From Plantactinospora alkalitolerans (GTDB taxonomy: Bacteria; Actinomycetota; Actinomycetes; Mycobacteriales; Micromonosporaceae): 52,125 bases of DNA. The notes below the pieces were generated by a model. The model did not search any database and was not told the DNA's origin. It saw only the letters and a list, made by a program, of their open reading frames with translations. Positions within the stretch are counted from its first letter, which is position 1, and each line of letters opens with the position of its first letter. Shown here one piece after another: positions 24,000 through 36,857 of the stretch. The stretch covers positions 1 through 52,125 of the forward strand of contig NZ_JADPUN010000214.1 of NCBI RefSeq assembly GCF_015690345.1, written 5' to 3'. Both the position numbers and the translations under genes were made by a program.

Positions 24000-24577
24000 G
24001 CGGCCGGGGCGCGGTAGCGCAGCCCGTCCATCAGCAGGTCGAGGAGCCTACCGGCCTGGGCCCGTCGCCCCAGTTCGCCGAGGGCGAGGGCGATCCCGCC
24101 GATGCTGGCGAGTACGTCGCCCGGCTCGACGTCCGACCGGATGGTTCCGGCGGCGGCACCGGCCGCCAGAAGTGAGCTGATCGCGGCGGTCATCCGGTCG
24201 AGGGTGTGCGCGTACGGGTTGCCGCCGGAGGCGATGAGCGCGCGCAGTGCGTCCGCCATTCCGCGCTTGGTGGTCATGTAGTCGATGAAGCGATCCATCC
24301 AGCTCCGGATCGCCTCGTCCGGCGGCATGCTCTGGAGCAGTTCGGCCGCCGCGTCGCAGAGTCGGTCGAGTTCGTTGCGGTAGACCGCCTCGACCAGCGC
24401 CTCCCGGGTGGGGAAGTGCCGGTAGAGCGTGCCGATGCCGACGCCGGCGTCCTTCGCGATCGCGTCGAGGGTCGCCTCCGGCCCCTCCCGGGAGAAGGCC
24501 CGGAGGGCGGCGTCGAGCAGCCGGTCGCGGTTGCGCTGCGCATCGGCCCGCAGTGGGCGCTCGCCGGTGGCCGCCAC
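23993..24577 (-). CDS. TetR/AcrR family transcriptional regulator
   Basis: 194 residues. The N-terminal HTH is typical (NRDRLLDAALRAFSREGPEATLDAIAKDAGVGIGTLYRHFPTREAL, read in parts), and the C-terminal ligand domain belongs to the SbtR-like subgroup with Ala/Gly-rich helices (SSLLAAGAAAGTIRSDVEPGD). It is divergent from an SDR oxidoreductase gene (24803), with a TACAG-N4-CTGTA inverted repeat between them, so it most likely represses that gene and itself. The ligand is unknown. Its last codons and stop lie in a tandem 26-bp repeat. Confidence 0.92.
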   Translation of the reverse strand: MAATGERPLRADAQRNRDRLLDAALRAFSREGPEATLDAIAKDAGVGIGTLYRHFPTREALVEAVYRNELDRLCDAAAELLQSMPPDEAIRSWMDRFIDYMTTKRGMADALRALIASGGNPYAHTLDRMTAAISSLLAAGAAAGTIRSDVEPGDVLASIGGIALALGELGRRAQAGRLLDLLMDGLRYRAPAAP

Positions 24578-24715
24578 GGCTCCTCCTCGTCCTGGGCTCT
24601 TCCGGCCCGATCGGTGTCGACGAACCCTCGGGAACGGGGCACGACGGCCGGGTCGGAGTGACCCGGCTCACTTCCCGGGTCAGGGGTATCGCTGGCAACC
24701 GGAGGACCCTCCGAT

Positions 24716-24743
24716 TACAGTCGGCTGTAGTGGAGGCGCCTCC
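24716..24743. promoter_or_regulatory. Inverted repeats between divergent TetR and SDR genes
   Basis: TACAGTCGGCTGTA (24716-24729, arms of 5) is followed at once by the perfect palindrome GGAGGCGCCTCC (24732-24743). The first has the size and symmetry of a TetR operator and lies 74 bases before the SDR start. Assignment to the adjacent TetR protein is inference. Confidence 0.55.
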
Positions 24744-24802
24744 GCTTCGAATCATACCGGTCAACGACCCCGGTCGGCACCGCCGACCCGAAGGGGAAGA
24801 TC

Positions 24803-25747
24803 ATGCCTGCCAACATCCGCATCAGCACGCCGTTCTCCGCCGAATCCACCACCGCAGAGGTCGCGGCGGGCGTCGACCTCCCCGGCCGCCGGGTCATCGT
24901 GACCGGCGGCGCGTCCGGGATCGGTATCGAGACGGCCCGCGCACTCGCCGGCAGCGGCGCCGAGGTGACCCTCGCGGTCCGTGACCCGGCCGCCGGGGAA
25001 CGGACCGCCGAGGACATCGCGGGAACCACCGGCAACCAGCGGATCCTCGTCGCCCCGCTGGACCTCGCCGACCAGGCGTCCATCGCGTCGTTCGTCGCCT
25101 CCTGGACCGGCCCGCTGCACATCCTCGTCAACAACGCCGGCGTGATGGCGTCGCCCGAACTGCGTACGCCGCAGGGCTGGGAACTCCAGTTCGCCACGAA
25201 CCACCTCGGTCACTTCGCGCTCACCACCGGACTGCACCGGGCGCTCGCCTCGGCCGGCGGAGCCCGGGTCGTCTCGGTCAGCTCCAGCGCACATCTGCGC
25301 TCGCCGGTCGTCTTCGACGACATCCACTTCCGGGAGCGCCCCTACGAGCCCTGGTCCGCGTACGCCCAGTCCAAGACCGCCAACGTGTTGCTCGCGGTCG
25401 AGGCGACGAGGCGCTGGGCCGACGACGGCATCACCGCGAACGCGCTGATGCCGGGCGGCATCCGTACCAATCTCCAGCGACACATCACCGAGGAGGACCT
25501 GGAGCGGATGCGCGCCCAGGCCGGGGTGGCCACGTTCGTCTGGAAGACGCCCGAGCAGGGTGCCGCCACCTCCGTACTGGTCGCGACCTCGCCCCTGCTC
25601 GACGGCGTCGGCGGCCGGTACTTCGAGAACTGCGCCGAGGCCGAACCGCACCGGCCGGGCACCCTGACCGGTGTCGCGGCGCACGCCCTCGACCCGGAGG
25701 CCGCCGCCCGGCTCTGGGAGGTGTCGGTCCAGACCCTGGCCGGCTGA
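24803..25747 (+). CDS. Short-chain dehydrogenase/reductase (retinol dehydrogenase-like)
   Basis: 314 residues. The cofactor motif TGGASGIGIE, the NNAG motif (LVNNAGVM), the Ser of SVSSSAHL and the catalytic Tyr/Lys in YAQSKTANV are all intact. The longer-than-classical length and FATNHLGHFALT place it with the actinobacterial 'oxidoreductase / retinol dehydrogenase-like' SDR group acting on small carbonyls or alcohols. It is probably under control of the divergent TetR regulator. It ends at 25747, just before the convergent small membrane protein if that gene is read with a frameshift correction. Confidence 0.92.
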   Translation: MPANIRISTPFSAESTTAEVAAGVDLPGRRVIVTGGASGIGIETARALAGSGAEVTLAVRDPAAGERTAEDIAGTTGNQRILVAPLDLADQASIASFVASWTGPLHILVNNAGVMASPELRTPQGWELQFATNHLGHFALTTGLHRALASAGGARVVSVSSSAHLRSPVVFDDIHFRERPYEPWSAYAQSKTANVLLAVEATRRWADDGITANALMPGGIRTNLQRHITEEDLERMRAQAGVATFVWKTPEQGAATSVLVATSPLLDGVGGRYFENCAEAEPHRPGTLTGVAAHALDPEAAARLWEVSVQTLAG

Positions 25748-25753
25748 CCCGGG

Positions 25754-26129
25754 TCACCGGCGTCCGCGTCGCGGTACGCCCCCCGGCGGCGATCCTGCCG
25801 AGCAGCGCCGCCATCGCGATGCTCGGCAGGATCAAGAAGAGATGGTCGACCCGGAACTGGTCCCGGACCAGGTAGGTGAAGAGCGACACCGTGAGCACCC
25901 CGGCCGCCCACGCGAACGCGAAGATCATCGCTGGAACGGCCACCCGGCGCGGCAACAGCAGCGACACCAGGGCGAAGAGCGTGAGCAGCAGGTCGGGGAC
26001 CAGGAACGGATTTCCGGAGCGGATCGCGTCCGAGGTCCAGAAGTAGTAGACCATCACCAGCGTCAACGCGGCGGCGACGCCACGGGCGACCAGCACACCG
26101 TCCCAACTCCTGCCGACCGGACCAGCCAT
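25754..26129 (-). CDS. Small four-helix membrane protein, apparent frameshift near its 3' end
   Basis: Starts at ATG 26129 with GGAGAAGGAGA upstream. It encodes about 115 residues with four hydrophobic segments (VAAALTLVMVYYFW, VPDLLLTLFALVSLLL, AMIFAFAWAAGVLTVSLFTYL, LFLILPSIAMAALLG). After LGRIAAGG the reading frame meets a run of six C (plus strand, about 25779-25784). As sequenced, the frame continues Arg/Pro-rich to 25485, antisense to the SDR gene. With one base fewer it ends at a TGA at 25754-25756, just past the SDR stop, giving 124 residues. The short version is much more natural. It may be a sequencing error, a phase-variable tract or a real lesion. Function is unknown. Confidence 0.6.
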
Positions 26130-26289
26130 CGTCGTCTCCTTCTCCGCCGCGTACGACCCCGTCGGCGCCGCTGCCACCGACGTCAAGGAGTCTGGCGGGT
26201 ACCGGTGGGGAGCCGGAAGCGTGCCAGTACCCAGGACGGACGGGGCTGGCCGTACCCGCCGGGTGTGGCTACCCGCACCGCGGCCCGAA

Positions 26290-26937
26290 TCAGTTGTTGA
26301 GGTACCGCAGCACGGCCAGCACCCGTCGGTGGTCGTCGGGCCGGGCCGGGAGCGCCAGCTTGGCAAAGATGCTCGTACAGTGCTTCTCCACCGTCCGCTC
26401 GGCGATGTCGAGCCGGCCGGCGATGGCCTGGTTCGTCCTCCCCTCCGCCATCAGGGCGAGGACGGCCCGCTCCCGGTCGCTGAGCCTGCCCAGCGGATCG
26501 TCGTCGCGGTTCCGCCGACCGACCAACTGGTCGACGACGATCGGATCGAACGCCGAACCACCGCCGCCGACCTGACGGACCGCCGCGGCGAACTCCGCCA
26601 GGTCCGAGACCCGGTCCTTGAGCAGGTAACCGACGCCCCGGGCACCCCCGCCGAGCAGTTCCACCGTGTAACTGACCCGGACGTACTGCGACAGCACGAG
26701 CACCCCGGTCTCCGGATGGCGTCGGCGGATCTCCCGCGCCGCCCGGAGTCCCTCGTCGGTACGGGTCGGCGGCAGCCGGATGTCGACCACGGCCACGTCG
26801 GGACGGTGCCGGGCCACCTCGGCGAGCAGCGTTACGGCGTCCGCGACGCTCGCCACCACCAGGAACCCGGCCTCGGTGAGCAGCCGGACGAGACCCTCCC
26901 GCAGCAGGGTGTTGTCCTCGGCGAGAACTAGCCGCAC
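26290..26937 (-). CDS. NarL/FixJ-family response regulator
   Basis: 215 residues from GTG 26937, overlapping the kinase gene by 10 bases. The receiver domain has the acidic pair Glu7/Asp8 (LAEDN), the phospho-acceptor Asp52 (VAVVDIRLPP) and Lys in YLLKDRV. The C-terminal LuxR-type HTH is LSDRERAVLALMAEGRTNQ, then AGRLDIAERTVEKHCTSIF. The receiver has the PTRTDEGLRAA loop usual in the DesR/YxjL-like actinobacterial group. Target genes are unknown; no obvious transporter is adjacent. Confidence 0.93.
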   Translation of the reverse strand: MRLVLAEDNTLLREGLVRLLTEAGFLVVASVADAVTLLAEVARHRPDVAVVDIRLPPTRTDEGLRAAREIRRRHPETGVLVLSQYVRVSYTVELLGGGARGVGYLLKDRVSDLAEFAAAVRQVGGGGSAFDPIVVDQLVGRRNRDDDPLGRLSDRERAVLALMAEGRTNQAIAGRLDIAERTVEKHCTSIFAKLALPARPDDHRRVLAVLRYLNN

Positions 26938-28508
26938 GGCAGTACCGCCCGGACCCGCGTTCCGTTCCCGGGCCGGCTCTCCACCCTGAGCGACCCCCCG
27001 CAGGCCGCCGCCCGCGCGGCCAGACCACGAAGTCCGGAACCGCCGGCCGGATCGGCGCCTCCCCGGCCGTCGTCCCGGACGTCGACCACGAGCTGCCCTT
27101 CGGAAACCCCGATCCGCAGGTCGGCCCGGCCCGCCGCCGCATGCTTGGTGATGTTCGCCAGGGCCTCGGCGACCACGTAGTAGGCCGTCGTCTCCACCTC
27201 CGGCGGCAGCCCGGCCGGAACGTCGACCCGGAGTCGCAGGGGTACCGGCGACAGTGCCGTCAGCTCCCGGACCGCGCCGGCCAGGCCCCGCTCGGTGAGC
27301 ACCGGTGGATGCAGCCCCTGGGTGAGGGCACGAAGCTCGCCGAGGATCCCCAGCGTGGCGTTCTTGGCCTCGGCGATCAGCGGAACGGCCCGGCCCGGGT
27401 CGGCGGGCAGTACGGCCTCCGCCAGGCCGAGCGTCATCGGAATCGACAACAACCGCTGCTGTACGCCGTCGTGCAGGTCGCGTTCCAGCCGCCGACGTTC
27501 CGCCTCGCCCGCCCGCAGCAGCGCGAGCCGGGAGTCGGCGAGCTGCCTGAGCCGGGCCCGCAGGTCGGCCGTCAGGCGGGCGTTCTCCAGGGCCAGCCCC
27601 GCCGCCGCACAGGTAGCCTCGATCAACTCTGGCTCCTCCGCCAACGCCCGGTCGTGTACGAGTATCGCGATCGGCTCCCCGGCGCGGTCGATCCGGGTCG
27701 ACAACCGGTCCGGTTCCTCGGCCAGGGACGGCGACACCGTACGTCCGTCGAGGTCCACGTACCGGTCCGACTCCGGTACCCAGTAGCCGACCCGCAGGGT
27801 CGGGTCGTGCAACGTCCGGGCCAGCGCCACCTCGATGGATTCCGACCGGGACGCACCGTGCAGCCGGACGACCAGGTCCGCCACCCCGCTCCGGTCCACG
27901 CGGCGGCGCAGCATGCCCGCCAGGTATCCCAACGGGATCGCGGCGAGCGTCAGGTGCAGCACCAGGGTGAGCGCCGAGACGTCCCACCCGACGATCCGGG
28001 CCGGCTTCACCGCCACGAACATCGTCACCGCCACCACGCCGATCCCGAACACCGGGTTGAGGTAGCGGCGCCCGGTCACGCTGCTGCGTCGCCAGCGGAC
28101 GAGTTGCAGGCCGACGATCGCCGAACCGGTGAGCAGCACCCCGACGATCGCGATCACACCGGCCCGGTTCGACCCGTCGGCCCCGGCCGGCCCGGCCCGC
28201 AGCGCGGTCGAGATCCCGACCACCGCGACACTCAGGTAGGCCAGTCCTCCCACCAGTCGCGGCGCCGACGCCCCGAGTCGCCCGGTCGGATAGGCCACCA
28301 CCAGGTGCGCCAGCACGGCCGCCCAGGCTCCGCCGCGTACGACGTCGAGCCCGTCGGGCATCGAGATCGGGAGCGGCAGCTTGGCGAGCCACCACAGCAC
28401 GCCGACGGTGACCAGCAGTGGCCCCACCCGGTTACGGGGTCGCGCCCGCCAGCCGACCAGGCCCGCCGCGACGAAGCTCAGGCCCACGCCGACCGCGACA
28501 GCGAGCAC
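26928..28508 (-). CDS. Membrane sensor histidine kinase (HisKA_3/NarX-type)
   Basis: 526 residues from GTG 28508; this start is chosen because the frame further upstream lacks starts and is shadow-like, but no strong ribosome-binding site is visible. About seven hydrophobic helices fill the first 250 residues, then a GAF-like region (SIEVALARTLHDPTLRVGYW), the phosphorylated His in ERRRLERDLHDGVQQRLL, and the HATPase with ALANITKHA (N box), VRDDGRGGAD and GSGLRGLAARA. The stimulus is unknown. The stop overlaps the response-regulator start, so the two genes form one operon. Confidence 0.9.
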   Translation of the reverse strand: MLAVAVGVGLSFVAAGLVGWRARPRNRVGPLLVTVGVLWWLAKLPLPISMPDGLDVVRGGAWAAVLAHLVVAYPTGRLGASAPRLVGGLAYLSVAVVGISTALRAGPAGADGSNRAGVIAIVGVLLTGSAIVGLQLVRWRRSSVTGRRYLNPVFGIGVVAVTMFVAVKPARIVGWDVSALTLVLHLTLAAIPLGYLAGMLRRRVDRSGVADLVVRLHGASRSESIEVALARTLHDPTLRVGYWVPESDRYVDLDGRTVSPSLAEEPDRLSTRIDRAGEPIAILVHDRALAEEPELIEATCAAAGLALENARLTADLRARLRQLADSRLALLRAGEAERRRLERDLHDGVQQRLLSIPMTLGLAEAVLPADPGRAVPLIAEAKNATLGILGELRALTQGLHPPVLTERGLAGAVRELTALSPVPLRLRVDVPAGLPPEVETTAYYVVAEALANITKHAAAGRADLRIGVSEGQLVVDVRDDGRGGADPAGGSGLRGLAARAAACGGSLRVESRPGNGTRVRAVLPCG

Positions 28509-28567
28509 GGCACCAGTCGAGCACGAGCCACGGCCCGCTGGGAACCCCGGCCCGGTGCCGCGTCGGC

Positions 28568-30661
28568 TCAGCTCAGTGCGGAGACCGCCGCCCGGAGCCG
28601 GTGCCGCAGGCGGTCGTCCGACCACACTGGATCGCGAAACCCCGCGGTGATCACCCGCTCGTCGCGCTCCGCGAGGTCGGTAAGCCTCGGCACGGCACCG
28701 GTCGCGCCCATCTCCGCCAGGAGTTCGACGGCACCGCCGTCCGTGACCGGATCGGCGACGACGGTCAGGAGCGGACCGGCAAGGTCCTCGACCGCCGCGC
28801 CGGACCGCCACAGTGCCCTGGCGGCGCCGACCCGCCCGAGCCGCTCGCCCCGCCGGAGGAGCTTCCACAGCTCCGGTGCGAGTTCGGCACCCGCGTCGAT
28901 CTCCGCGACGCAGGAGGCGGCGGCGCCCGCCGGGGCCGCTCCGGCGCCGAGCACCGCACGCAGCGTCGGCAGCACGAGACCGAGGTCGCCGGTGGCCCGC
29001 CACGCCAGCCGGGCGGCGGCGACCTGGTCGTACCGATGGTCGGGCACCGGCTTCGTCGTACCGGTCAGCCACGGTTGCAGGACGGGCAGCAGCGGCGCGG
29101 CGGCTGGTCCGGCGTCGGCGACCAGGCGCAGCTCCCAGGCGTCGTACCGGTGCTGCCGCGCCAGTCGGATCGAGGCCGCCGCGACCAGCGGGCCGGCGTC
29201 CCCGGTGAGTCGCAGGATCGCGTGGCCCGACCTGACGTCGCCGGCCTCGGCCCGTCGTTCCAGCAGCGGTACGGTCGGCAGCGCGGCCGGTCCGATGTCC
29301 GCGAGTGCGCCGGGGACGACCCCCTCGGCCAGTGGAAGGGCGGCCGTGATCTCGGCCACCGCGCTGGCGGCGGCCGGGCCCCAGGCCCCCAGTAACCCCA
29401 CGAGGGCGCAGGCGACATTCTCGGGCGTCGGGGCGGCGAAGTAGGAGGACGGGTCGGCGTCGTCCGGCCGGATGGGGCCGGATTCGCCGAGGACGGCCAA
29501 CCGGTGGCGTACGGCCGCGAGGACGGCGGGGTCGAACGAGATCGGGTACGCGTCGAGCAGCGCGAGCGCCCACGGGTCCCGGCCGGACTCCCAGGTTGCC
29601 AGCAGTGCGGCCCGGTGGCCCGGATCGTCGAGTCGGACCAGCACGCCCAGCGCGGTGTCCGCCCCGCCCCGGTCGGGATCTGCGGCGACGGCGCCCGACA
29701 GGGCGATCGCCGCCAGTTCGGTGGCCACCGTCGCGGCGGCCTCACCGGCCAGCACGGTAGCGTCGACGGCCGCGTTCCGGACCAACGGGTCGGCGTCGGC
29801 GAGCAGTTGCCGCAGCATCGGCAGCAGTTGCACCGGGGCGGAGCGGGACCGACCGAACCGGCTGCCCGACGCCGCCGCGATCCTGACCCGGGCCCCGGAG
29901 GCGCCCGCGGTCGCCACGCCGCCGGCCAGCGTCGTCGCCGTGTCGCCGTCGACCGCCGCGAAGATCTCGCCGAGCACGCCGTCGTGCCGTCGCCACGGGT
30001 TGTTCCAGTTCTCCGGCTGGCTGAACGCCTCGGCGACCGGGCCGAGCACTTCCGGCGCCAGCGACAGCCCGGCCCGGATGGTGGCCAGGGCAGCGGCTGC
30101 CCGGACCGCGAAGGGCTCGGAACGTGCGGCCGAGCGCAGCAGACCGGCAGACCCGTCCGGGTCGCGCAGGGCGAGCCCGGGAAGCAGGACGGCGCGGACG
30201 TCCGGCTCGGTCTCGGCGGTCCACCGCTCCCGCAGGGCGTCGAGTGTGTGCGGGCCGCAGTTGGCCACCGCGTAGGCGGCGCACGCGCGGATCCGAGGAT
30301 CCGGATCGGCGAGCAGCGGCATCAGAGGTCCACTGTGTACGGCCACGGCGGCCTGGACGGCGGGCTGGTCCTCCCCGTTGGCCCGGTACCGGTCGCACAG
30401 GTCACCGAGCATCCGCAGCAGGTGTTCCCGCATGTCGACGCCGGGCGTCGACGCCAGTTCGATCAGGAACGGCACCGCCACCACGGTCACCGGATAGACG
30501 GTGCCCTGATGCCAGATGCTTGACGCGAAGTCGTACCGGCCCTCGCGGGCCACCTCCGGGTCGGGCGAGGCCATCGCCCGGAGGATGTCGGGCGCCTCCG
30601 TGCACGGGCCGTAGGCCCCGTCGTGGTACGCCCAGTCGATGTCGTCGAGCCCGTCCAGCAC
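28568..30661 (-). CDS. HEAT-repeat protein
   Basis: 697 residues from GTG 30661. The N-terminus LDGLDDIDWAYHDGAYGPC and the SSIWHQGTVYPVTVVAVPFLIEL segment are hallmarks of a widespread actinobacterial HEAT-repeat family. The rest is alpha-helical repeats (ALRDPDGSAGLLRSAA, DADPLVRNAAVDATVL, LADPDPRIRACAAYAVANCG). Genes like this often occur as solitary or paralogous copies near toxin/immunity loci, but no toxin is visible here and I assign no function. It lies between katG and the two-component system on the same strand, 59 bases before the kinase start. Confidence 0.82.
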   Translation of the reverse strand: MLDGLDDIDWAYHDGAYGPCTEAPDILRAMASPDPEVAREGRYDFASSIWHQGTVYPVTVVAVPFLIELASTPGVDMREHLLRMLGDLCDRYRANGEDQPAVQAAVAVHSGPLMPLLADPDPRIRACAAYAVANCGPHTLDALRERWTAETEPDVRAVLLPGLALRDPDGSAGLLRSAARSEPFAVRAAAALATIRAGLSLAPEVLGPVAEAFSQPENWNNPWRRHDGVLGEIFAAVDGDTATTLAGGVATAGASGARVRIAAASGSRFGRSRSAPVQLLPMLRQLLADADPLVRNAAVDATVLAGEAAATVATELAAIALSGAVAADPDRGGADTALGVLVRLDDPGHRAALLATWESGRDPWALALLDAYPISFDPAVLAAVRHRLAVLGESGPIRPDDADPSSYFAAPTPENVACALVGLLGAWGPAAASAVAEITAALPLAEGVVPGALADIGPAALPTVPLLERRAEAGDVRSGHAILRLTGDAGPLVAAASIRLARQHRYDAWELRLVADAGPAAAPLLPVLQPWLTGTTKPVPDHRYDQVAAARLAWRATGDLGLVLPTLRAVLGAGAAPAGAAASCVAEIDAGAELAPELWKLLRRGERLGRVGAARALWRSGAAVEDLAGPLLTVVADPVTDGGAVELLAEMGATGAVPRLTDLAERDERVITAGFRDPVWSDDRLRHRLRAAVSALS

Positions 30662-30734
30662 CGGCCCACGGTACAGAGACTGGGCCCGCCCGGTCGTCCG
30701 GGCCGGCCGTGGTGGGCCGGCCCGGACGTCGGGA

Positions 30735-33432
<2,698 letters not shown>

Positions 33433-33439
33433 GCGCCGA

Positions 33440-33473
33440 AGTCTGGCCAGTTTTCTGGAATCGGTCAAGAATA
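33440..33473 (-). promoter_or_regulatory. furA promoter with FurA operator
   Basis: On the minus strand TTCTTGACCGATTCCAGAAA followed by ACTGG closely resembles the AT-rich operator recalled for mycobacterial and Streptomyces furA (TCTTGACTNATTCCAGAAAA). TTGACC (33463-33468) and CAGACT (33440-33445) are 17 bp apart and act as -35 and -10, so FurA would sit over its own promoter. Confidence 0.75.
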
Positions 33474-33648
33474 TGGGCCGGACATCACCCCGACCGACTC
33501 CCTACGACGAGCAAAGCGTCCCCCCGACCAGCGGAGCGCCGCCTGCGGTACCGCAGTTCGCGCTGGTCCACCGCGAGCTTCTCCGAACCGAGGGCATCGC
33601 CGTCGGGCGACCCATAGTCTGCGGACGAGCAGGAGCAGGAGGAGTTCC

Positions 33649-34413
33649 ATGGGAACGCTGGACGGGAAGGTGGTGCTGATCACCGGCACGGGCGGGGGAA
33701 TGGGCCGGGTAGGGTCGCTCATCTTCGCACGGGAGGGCGCCAGGATCGTCGGGTGCGACATCCAGACCGGTGGCAACGACGAAACAGTCGATCTCGTACG
33801 TCGTGCCGGCGGTGAGATGACGGGGATCGCGCCGATCGATCTCACCGACCCGGAACAGGCACAGCGGGTCGTCGAGGAGGCCGCGGCCGCGTACGGCGGA
33901 CTCGACGTCGTCTACAACAACGCCGCCTCGCTACGTTTCGGCGCCATGCCCGACTTCTCGGTCGACGACTGGCGGGCGACAATTGCCGGCGAACTCGACA
34001 TCCCGTTCTTCGTGTCGAAGTTCGCGTGGCCGCACCTGGTCAGGCGCGGCGGCGGCGTCATCATCAACGTCGCGTCCATGGCCGGCATGATCGCCGGGGA
34101 GGTCCCTCCGATGATCGGGCACTGTGCGGCGAACGCCGGCATCATCGGCATGACCCGACAACTCGCGCTCGAGGGCGCGCCCGTCGGGATCCGCGCGGTG
34201 GCGATCAGTCCGGGGCCCGTCCTGAGCCCGGCAAGTGAACGCGACCTCGGCGACGACCAGGCGGCCCGGGACGCGATAACCCGCAAGACGCTGCTCAAGC
34301 GCTTCGGTCGACCTGAGGAGGTCGTCGAACTGGCGGCCTTCCTCGCCTCCGACCGGGCGTCGTACCTGACCGGTGGCAACTATCCGGCCGAGGGTGGCGC
34401 GACCGCCTGGTGA
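33649..34413 (+). CDS. SDR-family oxidoreductase with substituted active site
   Basis: 254 residues from ATG 33649 after AGGAGG; the open frame upstream belongs to the furA region. The fold is classical SDR: TGTGGGMG cofactor motif at residues 12-19, NNAA in place of NNAG, a Ser at position 143 (NVASMAG), and the PG motif SPGPVLSP. But the catalytic YxxxK is missing: where Tyr and Lys should stand are His158 and Asn162 (GHCAANAGIIGMTR). Ordinary hydride-transfer catalysis with these substitutions is unlikely, so it may bind a cofactor or ligand without acting as a dehydrogenase, or use another mechanism. It converges with the secreted esterase. Confidence 0.88.
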   Translation: MGTLDGKVVLITGTGGGMGRVGSLIFAREGARIVGCDIQTGGNDETVDLVRRAGGEMTGIAPIDLTDPEQAQRVVEEAAAAYGGLDVVYNNAASLRFGAMPDFSVDDWRATIAGELDIPFFVSKFAWPHLVRRGGGVIINVASMAGMIAGEVPPMIGHCAANAGIIGMTRQLALEGAPVGIRAVAISPGPVLSPASERDLGDDQAARDAITRKTLLKRFGRPEEVVELAAFLASDRASYLTGGNYPAEGGATAW

Positions 34414-34452
34414 CTGGACCGGGCGGCCGCCCACCTCGTACCGGGGCGGCGC

Positions 34453-35964
<1,512 letters not shown>

Positions 35965-36061
35965 TCAGGTAACACGACAGACATCATACCTTTGACATCG
36001 AGTTCTACCTATACCGTGCCTCGCGCCACCCTCGCCGTCAAGTCAGGGCCAGAGCCGTGAG

Positions 36062-36079
36062 GTGACCGCGCGCGGTCAC
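36062..36079. promoter_or_regulatory. Perfect 18-bp GC-rich palindrome
   Basis: GTGACCGCGCGCGGTCAC is symmetric and without a loop, in the gap between the divergent esterase (start 35853) and toxin-antitoxin pair (start 36130). It may be an operator for either side. Its distance (22 bp) from the second palindrome suggests two adjacent regulator sites. Confidence 0.45.
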
Positions 36080-36100
36080 ACCCGCCAAGCAGACGACGAG

Positions 36101-36122
36101 GTAGAACATTGTGTTCTACACT
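36101..36122 (+). promoter_or_regulatory. Toxin-antitoxin operator/promoter
   Basis: GTAGAACA-ttg-TGTTCTAC (36101-36119) is a perfect inverted repeat. TACACT at 36117-36122 fits a -10 and is 7 bases before the antitoxin ATG at 36130, predicting a leaderless message. Antitoxins of this type normally bind such repeats to repress their own operon. Confidence 0.7.
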
Positions 36123-36129
36123 CGTCCCC

Positions 36130-36408
36130 ATGGAGCGCATCGGTGTCCGAGAGCTGAACCAGAACACGAGCCAGGTGTTGGCCCGGGTGAGCGGTGGCGA
36201 GACCATCGAGATCACGGATCGTGGGCACCCGATCGCCCGGCTCGTTCCGGTGGGTGACGACCGGTCGACGCTGGCCAAGCTGGTGGCTGTGGGGCGGGCC
36301 GTTGCCCCGGCCGGCGGCGGGCCCGTTCCGCTTCCGCCGAAGCTCGGTGACGAGAATGTCGACGTGGCCGCCACGGTCGCCGCGATGCGCGACGAGGAGC
36401 GCTGGTGA
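36130..36408 (+). CDS. vapB: Phd/YefM-family antitoxin (VapB-like)
   Basis: 92 residues. The N-terminal half is a Phd/YefM DNA-binding fold (RIGVRELNQNTSQVLARVSGGETIEITDRGHPIARLVPV, read in parts). The C-terminal tail (LGDENVDVAATVAAMRDEERW) should wrap the toxin. The gene starts 11 bases after a perfect operator-like repeat and its stop overlaps the toxin start (GTGA), the usual coupled layout. It neutralises the adjacent PIN-domain toxin and represses the operon in complex with it. Confidence 0.92.
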   Translation: MERIGVRELNQNTSQVLARVSGGETIEITDRGHPIARLVPVGDDRSTLAKLVAVGRAVAPAGGGPVPLPPKLGDENVDVAATVAAMRDEERW

Positions 36409-36815
36409 TCTATCTCGATTCCGCTGCCGTCGTCAAACTCGTGCGGCAGGAGGCATGCAGTGTCGACCTTGTCTCCTGGCTCAACACCCACGACGATGTG
36501 CCGCTGGTTTCGTCCGCCCTTGTCGAGGTGGAAGTACCTCGAGCGTTGCGCCGGTCAGCCCCGCAAGCCTTGATCGGTGTGCCGGCGGCCGTCGGGCGGC
36601 TCTTCCGACTGGAGATCGACAACACGATCCGCGCGACCGCAGCCGCGTTCGCCGAGCCGACGCCGCGCAGCCTCGACGCCATCCACCTCGCCACCGCCCA
36701 GGTTCTGACCAACGAGTCCGGGACGGCACTCATCGCCTTCGTCAGCTACGACCGGCGACTGCTCGAATGTGCCAAGGCCGTGGGGTTGCCAGTAGCGAGT
36801 CCAGGCCAGAACTGA
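36405..36815 (+). CDS. vapC: PIN-domain ribonuclease toxin (VapC-like)
   Basis: 136 residues from GTG 36405 in a 4-base overlap with the antitoxin. The four acidic residues of the PIN active site are present: Asp5 (MIYLDSAAVVKL), Glu in ALVEVEVPRAL, Asp in RSLDAIHLATA and Asp in FVSYDRRLLECA. PIN toxins cut RNA, often a tRNA or rRNA site, using Mg2+. The C-terminus is complete. Located at the edge of a decayed mobile region at tRNA-Lys, it may have stabilised an integrated element that is now lost. Confidence 0.93.
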   Translation: MIYLDSAAVVKLVRQEACSVDLVSWLNTHDDVPLVSSALVEVEVPRALRRSAPQALIGVPAAVGRLFRLEIDNTIRATAAAFAEPTPRSLDAIHLATAQVLTNESGTALIAFVSYDRRLLECAKAVGLPVASPGQN

Positions 36816-36857
36816 CCGGCAACTCCCACGGGAAGACCGAAAGGCCCTGCCACCACG

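Noticed and set aside
34421-34432. GGGCGGCCGCCC as a terminator between the SDR and esterase genes
   Set aside because: A 12-bp palindrome without a loop and in GC-rich context; too short and likely by chance.
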